Translations under genes and position numbers: made by a program
Shown here: one piece after another, positions 7,126 to 11,440 of the stretch
How positions within the stretch are numbered: position 1 is the first letter of the stretch
Layout: the number at the start of each line of letters is the position of its first letter
Notes under the pieces: model-generated
What the model was told of the DNA's origin: nothing
Database searches by the model: none
The model's input: only the letters and a program-made list of their open reading frames with translations
Source: an uncultured Clostridia bacterium
GTDB taxonomy: Bacteria; Bacillota; Clostridia; Peptostreptococcales; Anaerovoracaceae
Direction: 5' to 3'
DNA: 11,440 nucleotides
NCBI GenBank assembly: GCA_937928455.1
Contig: CALFUG010000238.1
Coordinates: 1 to 11,440, forward strand

Positions 7126-7605
7126 TTAATAATCCGAAAACTGTTGCTCTAAATCCAGCAAAAATTTCTTTGCTTCCAGCCCGCCACCATATCCCACCAA
7201 GCCGCCACTTTGCCCGATTACCCGATGACAAGGAATCAAAATCGAAATGGGATTTCGATGATTGGCTCCTCCTACCGCCCGCATGGCTTTCGGTCGTCCT
7301 ACCTTCTTTGCAATGTCTTGGTAGGAACAGGTCTTCCCATAAGGTATTTCGCGGAGCGCCTGCCATACCGCCTCTTGAAAAGGCGTCCCCTTCACATGGT
7401 ACGGCAAAGAGAAGGATTTTCGTTGTCCTTGAAAATACTCCCCGAGTTGTTCCACGGCTTGTTCCAACAAGGGGGAGGAGGGTTTCCCTATCGGGGGGGC
7501 TATGTCCCCCACAAAGTCCACCTGACAAATAGAATTCTCTGCTTCCCCAATTAACCACATCCCCACGGGAGAATGGACATACGCCTGATTCATAACCGGA
7601 GTCAT
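7126..7605 (-). CDS. ogt: Methylated-DNA--protein-cysteine S-methyltransferase
   Basis: This suicide DNA repair protein transfers an alkyl group from O6-alkylguanine (or O4-alkylthymine) to its own cysteine. The 159-aa length is typical of the short Ogt type without an Ada regulatory domain. The C-terminal domain carries the helix-turn-helix region (around 92-115) with the arginine finger R109 in MRAVGGANHRNP. The active site is IPCHRVIG with acceptor C126, followed by GLVGYGGGLEAKKFLL. The N-terminal domain is the short, poorly conserved ribonuclease-H-like half. The ATG lies 2 nt after the fprA stop codon, and its GGAGGAGG ribosome site is formed by the last Glu codons of fprA, so translation is probably coupled. 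An in-frame Met at codon 5 is an alternative start. Confidence 0.95.
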   Translation of the reverse strand: MTPVMNQAYVHSPVGMWLIGEAENSICQVDFVGDIAPPIGKPSSPLLEQAVEQLGEYFQGQRKSFSLPYHVKGTPFQEAVWQALREIPYGKTCSYQDIAKKVGRPKAMRAVGGANHRNPISILIPCHRVIGQSGGLVGYGGGLEAKKFLLDLEQQFSDY

Positions 7606-7607
7606 CC

Positions 7608-8816
7608 TTATTCCTCCTCCAAAGATTTTACTATAGTGTCCGCCAGATTTTCCAACACCCTTCCATCCTCTTCTTTCAATGCCGATTTAATCTTTATTTC
7701 CGGCTCAAAAAGCGTGATGTTTTCCATAACTTCCAGTATTTTTTTCATTTCCTTCCCCGCTGCCGGGGCCCAAGATCCATTTTCAATCAAGGCCACTTTT
7801 CGATTTTTTAGATTCAGCTTTCTCGCATCATGAAGTAGCCACTCCATCTTGGGATATAGACCCCCATTATAGGTGGGTGCCGCCAGTACCCAGTGGCTAA
7901 CGCGAAACATTTCCCCAATCATTTCCGATAAGTCCGTCTCTGAAATATCATACACCGCCAGCTTCTCAACACCTCTTTCTGCTAGGAGGAGTGCCAGGGA
8001 ATTGGCCGCGCTCTCCGTATGGCCATACATGGATCCATAAAATATAACCACTCCCTGGTCTTCCGGTTCATAAAGACTCCACTTCTGGTGCTTATTGATG
8101 TAGTAATCAAGATTCTCCCGCCATACCGGCCCGTGAAGGGGGCAAATCATCTTTACATCCACATCGGATATTTTTTCAAGAAGGCTTTGTACCTGAGCCC
8201 CATATTTACCGACGATATTCGAATAATACCTTCGGGCCTCTTTTAGAAAATCCTCCTGAAAATTCACTTCGTCACTAAATACATTTCCCGGCAAGGCACC
8301 AAAGGTACCAAAGGCATCGCCGGAAAAAAGCAGACCCCATTGCTCCACCAAGCTCACCATCACCTCTGGCCAATGCACCATGGGCGCCATGAAGAACCGC
8401 AATGTAATATCGCCCAGGTCCAGCGTATCTCTCTCTCCCACTACCTGGCATCTTTCTTTCAGCTCCTCCGAAAAAAATTGGCCCACCATTTGTTTTCCCT
8501 GTTTGGTCGTCACTAGTACCATCTGCGGAAAATGTTGCATCAACTCGGAAATCGCCGCGCCATGGTCCGGCTCAATGTGATGGATTATCAGATAGTCCAG
8601 CGACCGACCATCCAACAAACACTGTAAATTCTCGGTGAACTGTTTCACCGTTCGTACATCTGTAGTGTCGAACAAAACGGTTTTCTCCCCCAACCACAAG
8701 TAGGCGTTATAGCTGATTCCAGTGGGTATCAAAAATTGATTTTCAAACCGTGCCAGCCGCCGGTCATTGACCCCAATCCAATAAAGATTATCCTTGATTC
8801 TTCGCGTACACTCCAA
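7608..8816 (-). CDS. fprA: Flavodiiron protein (A-type flavoprotein, oxygen/NO reductase)
   Basis: This soluble enzyme of anaerobes reduces O2 to water and/or NO to N2O using electrons usually delivered by rubredoxin. The 402 aa hold an N-terminal metallo-beta-lactamase-like domain with a full diiron ligand set: H80, E82, D84 and H85 in HIEPDH, then H148 (VHWPE), D167 (SGDAFG) and H228 (PLHGP). A C-terminal flavodoxin domain starts near residue 255, with the FMN phosphate loop GSMYGHTES (261-269) and APTYNGGLYP. There is no fused rubredoxin or NADH oxidoreductase domain, so it is the minimal class A form and needs an external donor. The start is TTG (8814-8816) preceded by GGAAGGTG; no nearby ATG keeps the family N-terminus (NLYWIGVNDRR). 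It is co-transcribed with ogt. Whether O2 or NO is preferred cannot be read from the sequence. Confidence 0.94.
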   Translation of the reverse strand: MECTRRIKDNLYWIGVNDRRLARFENQFLIPTGISYNAYLWLGEKTVLFDTTDVRTVKQFTENLQCLLDGRSLDYLIIHHIEPDHGAAISELMQHFPQMVLVTTKQGKQMVGQFFSEELKERCQVVGERDTLDLGDITLRFFMAPMVHWPEVMVSLVEQWGLLFSGDAFGTFGALPGNVFSDEVNFQEDFLKEARRYYSNIVGKYGAQVQSLLEKISDVDVKMICPLHGPVWRENLDYYINKHQKWSLYEPEDQGVVIFYGSMYGHTESAANSLALLLAERGVEKLAVYDISETDLSEMIGEMFRVSHWVLAAPTYNGGLYPKMEWLLHDARKLNLKNRKVALIENGSWAPAAGKEMKKILEVMENITLFEPEIKIKSALKEEDGRVLENLADTIVKSLEEE

Positions 8817-8881
8817 CCTGATTCACCTTCCTTCATTCCATTTTTGGTATTCCATCGAATCGATAAAGAAGAATAATTTAT

Positions 8882-8909
8882 ATTATACTACATATTCACT
8901 TTTTCTCAA
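8882..8909 (-). promoter_or_regulatory. Promoter of the fprA-ogt unit
   Basis: A -35 box TTGAGA (8904-8909) and a perfect -10 box TATAAT (8882-8887) are separated by 16 bp. The -35 lies in the T-rich tail of the upstream terminator. The predicted start near 8875 gives a leader of about 60 nt. I see no recognisable operator for an oxygen or NO sensor. Confidence 0.75.
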
Positions 8910-8920
8910 AAAACAAGAAG

Positions 8921-8943
8921 CACCATCTCAATGAAAGATGGTG
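8921..8943 (-). terminator. Terminator after the argD-tRNA-Gly unit
   Basis: CACCATCT and AGATGGTG form a perfect 8-bp stem with a 7-nt loop. On the minus strand it is followed by CTTCTTG and then a run of six T residues. It lies about 58 nt downstream of the tRNA CCA end and just before the fprA promoter. Its 5' arm lies inside one of two copies of an 18-bp direct repeat. Confidence 0.75.
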
Positions 8944-8985
8944 TCGAATCATTCGCTACCTTTCATGAAGATGGTGTCGAATCAT
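8935..8985. repeat. Pair of 18-bp direct repeats
   Basis: AAGATGGTGTCGAATCAT occurs exactly at 8935-8952 and again at 8968-8985, 33 bp apart. The copy at 8935 supplies the 5' arm (minus-strand sense) of the terminator hairpin. The other copy lies between the hairpin and the tRNA. It looks like a local duplication. I see no third copy in the window. Confidence 0.85.
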
Positions 8986-9000
8986 GTTTTTACGTATGAA

Positions 9001-9074
9001 TGGAGCGGGTGAGGAGAATCGAACTCCCGCCTTAGCCTTGGGAAGGCCACGTTCTGCCATTGAACTACACCCGC
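9001..9074 (-). tRNA. tRNA-Gly, anticodon CCC
   Basis: The cloverleaf is complete. The acceptor stem is GCGGGTG/CACCCGC, the D arm GTTC-AATGGCA-GAAC, the anticodon stem TGGCC/GGCTA with loop TTCCCAA (anticodon CCC at positions 34-36), and the T arm GGGAG-TTCGATT-CTCCT. The discriminator is U as expected for glycine, and CCA is encoded. It reads codon GGG. It begins 41 nt after the argD stop with no clear promoter in that gap, so it is probably processed from the arg transcript or driven from within argD. A small hairpin (TCATCC/GGATGA, 9082-9104) lies in the gap. Confidence 0.97.
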
Positions 9075-9115
9075 CGATGCTTCATCCTGCAGATCCCCGG
9101 ATGACGACTTTCATA

Positions 9116-10321
9116 TTATACCACCAATTTTGTTTTTCCTCCAATAGCTTTTTGCAAAATTTCCAAACCTTTTTCCACCTCCGTGTCCGAAATGGTTAAT
9201 GGCGGCAACATGCGAACCTTGTCCTTCGCCGTCAGAAGTAGCAGGCCCAAGGGCAATGCCGTTTCCACCACCTGCTTGGCGGTCTGATCTTTCACGCAAA
9301 ATCCCCACATCAGACCCATTCCATCCACATCATAAACACCCGGGATGGATCGCAAGCCTTCTTCCAGAATTTTTCCTTTTCTTTTGACTTCTTCCAGAAA
9401 CTCAGGGGTTAACCGTTCCAATATTGCCAGGGCGCCGGCACATATAGCGGGATTGGCCCCAAAGGTGGTTCCATGGTCTCCCGGTGCCAGTATTTTTTCC
9501 GTACTCTCATCCATGAGTACGCCTCCCAAGGGCAAACCCCCTCCCATTCCTTTGGCGAAAGTAATGATGTCCGGCTTCAATCCCAGTTGCTGATAGGCAA
9601 AGAGAGAACCGGTCCTTCCGGTTCCGGTCTGTACCTCATCCACCATGAATAAAACACCTCTTGCCTTACAAAGTTTTTCCACTTCCTGAAGAAAGGCGGC
9701 ATTCAACACACGAACACCCCCCTCGCCCTGAATGATCTCCACTAGCACGGCACACACATCATTTCCATCTCCCAGGGCTTTTCCCATGTCATCCATGTTT
9801 GGTTCCACATAACGAAAACCGGAAACAAAGGGGTGAAAATACTGGTGATAATGTTCTTGTCCCGTGGCTGTGATGGTGGCCAAGGTGCGTCCGTGGAAGG
9901 AATCCATCAGGGTGATAATCTCACTGCCTTTTCCCTTGCCGTTTCCATATTTCCGGGCAATCTTGATGGCGCACTCATTGGCTTCCGCACCAGAGTTGCA
10001 AAAAAATGCCTTCCTCATTCCCGTTTTCTGAACCAGAGTTTTGGCCAACTTCACTGCGGGTTCCGTGTAATACAAGTTGGAACAATGTTGTAGAATCATC
10101 AGCTGCTGAAACACAGCTTCACCCCACGGTTCATCGCAAAAACCCAAACAATTTACACCAATTCCAGCGGTAAAATCCAAATACTGCCGGCCCTTAGTAT
10201 CCCACACCATCGTACCTTTTCCTTTTTCCAACACCACAGGAAAACGACTATAAATGGATGCCAAGTATTGTTGATCTTCCTCCATGATGGTTTTTTCATC
10301 CACGACTTGTTCCTTACTCAT
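9116..10321 (-). CDS. argD: Acetylornithine aminotransferase
   Basis: This cytoplasmic, PLP-dependent class III aminotransferase converts N-acetylglutamate semialdehyde and glutamate to N-acetylornithine and 2-oxoglutarate, the fourth step of ornithine synthesis. The 401-aa length is normal. PLP-site motifs are CNSGAEANE (108-116), SFHGRT (141-146), VDEVQTGTGRTG (227-238) and the Schiff-base lysine K257 in TFAKGMGGGLPLGG. It could in principle also act in lysine synthesis as succinyl-diaminopimelate aminotransferase, as some ArgD proteins do, but its position next to argB and argJ supports the arginine role. The ATG overlaps the end of argB by 8 nt (ATGAGTAA), and GGAGGAG inside argB serves as its ribosome site, so translation is coupled. 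Confidence 0.95.
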   Translation of the reverse strand: MSKEQVVDEKTIMEEDQQYLASIYSRFPVVLEKGKGTMVWDTKGRQYLDFTAGIGVNCLGFCDEPWGEAVFQQLMILQHCSNLYYTEPAVKLAKTLVQKTGMRKAFFCNSGAEANECAIKIARKYGNGKGKGSEIITLMDSFHGRTLATITATGQEHYHQYFHPFVSGFRYVEPNMDDMGKALGDGNDVCAVLVEIIQGEGGVRVLNAAFLQEVEKLCKARGVLFMVDEVQTGTGRTGSLFAYQQLGLKPDIITFAKGMGGGLPLGGVLMDESTEKILAPGDHGTTFGANPAICAGALAILERLTPEFLEEVKRKGKILEEGLRSIPGVYDVDGMGLMWGFCVKDQTAKQVVETALPLGLLLLTAKDKVRMLPPLTISDTEVEKGLEILQKAIGGKTKLVV

Positions 10322-11255
10322 ATCCTTGTTCTCCTCCTAAAAATTTCCGGGGTTCCGTCGAACTGTTGATATCCTTTGGAACCGGGGAAGGTCGTGACAG
10401 CATGGTTCCCATGCCTTTGTCTGAGAACAGCTCCATAATAATAGAATGGGGCACCCGTCCATCGATAATCACCGCCGTATCCACGCCGTTTTTCATGCCG
10501 TATACACAGCTGGATATCTTGGGTATCATTCCTCCGGTTATGACCCCGCTTCGGATCAAGCTGGGGATTTCTTCAATGGATATTTTTTCCATCAAGCTCT
10601 TCTCCTCTTTGTCTCGAAGTACTCCCTTAATATTGGACATGTAAATCAGTCTTTCCGCTTTCAGCGCCCCGGCAATGGCAGCGGCCGCCGTATCTCCATT
10701 GATATTATATGCCTGGCCCTCTCGATCCACTCCCATCCCAGCAATCACCGGAATGTAGTTTTCACGAAGGGCCGTCTCAATGATTTCCGTGTTGATTTCC
10801 ACAATATCTCCCACATACCCCAGTTCTTCATTGCGCTTCTGCTTCTGCGCCAGAATCATCCCTCCGTCACATCCACACAATCCCACCGCCTTGCCGTTGT
10901 TTTTAAGTATCAAGGAAACCAGATTCTTGTTTACTTTCCCGCAAAGCACCATCTTCACTACTTCAACCGTTTCTTTGTCGGTACAACGAATCCCGTTCAC
11001 AAACTGGGTCTTCTTATTCAGCTTTTCCAGCATATTGGTAATTTCAATTCCTCCGCCATGAACCAACACTACACGAATCCCCACTGCATTTAAGAGGATA
11101 ATGTCTCGGATAACAGATTCCTCCAACTCCTTGCTTAACATGGCATTTCCCCCGTATTTCACCACGATGGTTTTGCCATAGTACTTCTGCATATAGGGCA
11201 AGGCTTCTGCTAAAATTTTCGCCTCGCTGATGACCATTTTTTTCTTTCGCAACAT
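10314..11255 (-). CDS. argB: Acetylglutamate kinase
   Basis: This amino acid kinase family enzyme phosphorylates N-acetylglutamate, the second step of ornithine synthesis. Key parts are the ATP-site lysine K33 in VVKYGGNAML, the substrate glycine loop VLVHGGG (63-69), NINGDTAAAAIAGAL (184-198) and K246 in GGMIPK. An N-terminal helix precedes the first strand, and the late motif VDTAVIIDGRVPHSIIMELF is of the kind found in hexameric, arginine-inhibited enzymes, so feedback inhibition by arginine is likely (inference). At 313 aa it is somewhat long. About 27 residues follow the usual GTM ending, and the last codons overlap argD and carry its ribosome site. The ATG at 11255 has GAGGGG about 10 nt upstream; Met7 is an alternative start. 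Confidence 0.95.
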   Translation of the reverse strand: MLRKKKMVISEAKILAEALPYMQKYYGKTIVVKYGGNAMLSKELEESVIRDIILLNAVGIRVVLVHGGGIEITNMLEKLNKKTQFVNGIRCTDKETVEVVKMVLCGKVNKNLVSLILKNNGKAVGLCGCDGGMILAQKQKRNEELGYVGDIVEINTEIIETALRENYIPVIAGMGVDREGQAYNINGDTAAAAIAGALKAERLIYMSNIKGVLRDKEEKSLMEKISIEEIPSLIRSGVITGGMIPKISSCVYGMKNGVDTAVIIDGRVPHSIIMELFSDKGMGTMLSRPSPVPKDINSSTEPRKFLGGEQGYE

Positions 11256-11390
11256 GATTTTTCCCGCCCCTCTTTTTTGTTTTTGCTCTTAATTTATGAG
11301 TGCATGCTTGCACTACCATTTCCGACGAATTTCCTTCTACTTCTCGTGCTTTCTCTAAGAATTATCCTCTGGCTATCAGTGAAAACGAAT

Positions 11391-11440
11391 CTACGACCGA
11401 TAATCTCCATTGATACGAACGTAGTCATACGTCAAATCAC
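11391..11440 (-). CDS. argJ: Arginine biosynthesis bifunctional protein ArgJ, C-terminal end (partial)
   Basis: The last 15 codons before a TAG stop read DLTYDYVRINGDYRS, which matches the well-conserved C-terminus of ArgJ (ornithine acetyltransferase / N-acetylglutamate synthase). The rest of the gene lies beyond the window. It precedes argB on the same strand, the common argCJBD order. The 135-nt gap to argB holds a 6-bp hairpin (11299-11314) without a T-tract and no convincing promoter or ARG box. The gene is identified from a short segment plus context. Confidence 0.8.
   Translation of the reverse strand, partial: DLTYDYVRINGDYRS

Noticed and set aside
7121..7558. Second minus-strand frame over ogt (145 codons)
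   Set aside because: It is out of frame with the clear Ogt reading that carries PCHRV, so it is an overlap artefact.
8935..9004. Direct repeats next to the tRNA 3' end as attachment sites of an integrated element
   Set aside because: The repeats do not include tRNA 3' sequence, are only 33 bp apart, and no integrase or phage gene is present.
9082..9104. TCATCC/GGATGA hairpin between argD and the tRNA as a terminator
   Set aside because: It has a long loop and no T-tract, so it is more likely chance or a processing-related structure.
10446..11093. Long plus-strand open frame (215 codons) opposite argB
   Set aside because: It is antisense to a fully conserved argB, has no ribosome site and reads like a low-complexity His/Phe/Ser-rich shadow.
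11299..11314. AGTGCA/TGCACT hairpin between argJ and argB as a terminator
   Set aside because: The stem is only 6 bp and is followed by an A-rich stretch without a T-run; the genes are probably co-transcribed.
11256..11390. Internal promoter or ARG box before argB
   Set aside because: A GATAAT is present, but the hexamer 17 bp upstream (TTCGTT) is a poor -35, and no ARG-box-like palindrome is convincing.

Overview
The window is a stretch of ordinary chromosome from a low-to-mid GC Gram-positive anaerobe, most likely in the Clostridia. The basis is an RnfC-type electron-transport subunit, a flavodiiron protein, clostridial-style purine-rich ribosome binding sites, near-consensus sigma-A promoters, and GTG/TTG starts beside ATG. 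I cannot name a genus. Every gene I can support lies on the minus strand, so transcription runs from high to low coordinates. No mobile element, CRISPR array or phage gene is visible.

Layout in transcription order: (1) 11440-9001 holds the end of an arginine biosynthesis operon: the last codons of argJ, then argB and argD overlapping by 8 nt, then a tRNA-Gly(CCC) gene 41 nt after argD, closed by a terminator at 8921-8943. (2) 8909-7126 is a two-gene unit, a flavodiiron oxygen/NO reductase followed by an O6-alkylguanine-DNA alkyltransferase, with its own promoter placed partly in the U-tract of the preceding terminator. (3) 7055-2964 is a catabolic unit: a zinc-dependent amidase of the N-carbamoyl amino acid hydrolase/beta-ureidopropionase family, then the two subunits of an NAD-dependent dihydropyrimidine dehydrogenase (preT, preA), ending in a strong hairpin. 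(4) 2945-1 starts at a perfect -35/-10 promoter and holds thrS, encoding a threonyl-tRNA synthetase without the N-terminal TGS domain, followed 11 nt later by an rnfC-family gene that runs off the window.

Functionally, argJ-argB-argD supply ornithine. The preTA/amidase unit carries the first and third steps of reductive pyrimidine breakdown, but the middle enzyme, dihydropyrimidinase, is not in the window. The flavodiiron/alkyltransferase pair reads as a small stress-protection unit. I see no strong candidate for a wholly new system. The more interesting points are the TGS-less thrS joined to rnfC with no T-box, the amidase with a changed substrate-site residue beside preTA, the palindrome at the predicted start of the amidase transcript, the structured gap between the amidase and preT genes, and the duplicated 18-bp motif that forms one arm of the terminator after the tRNA.
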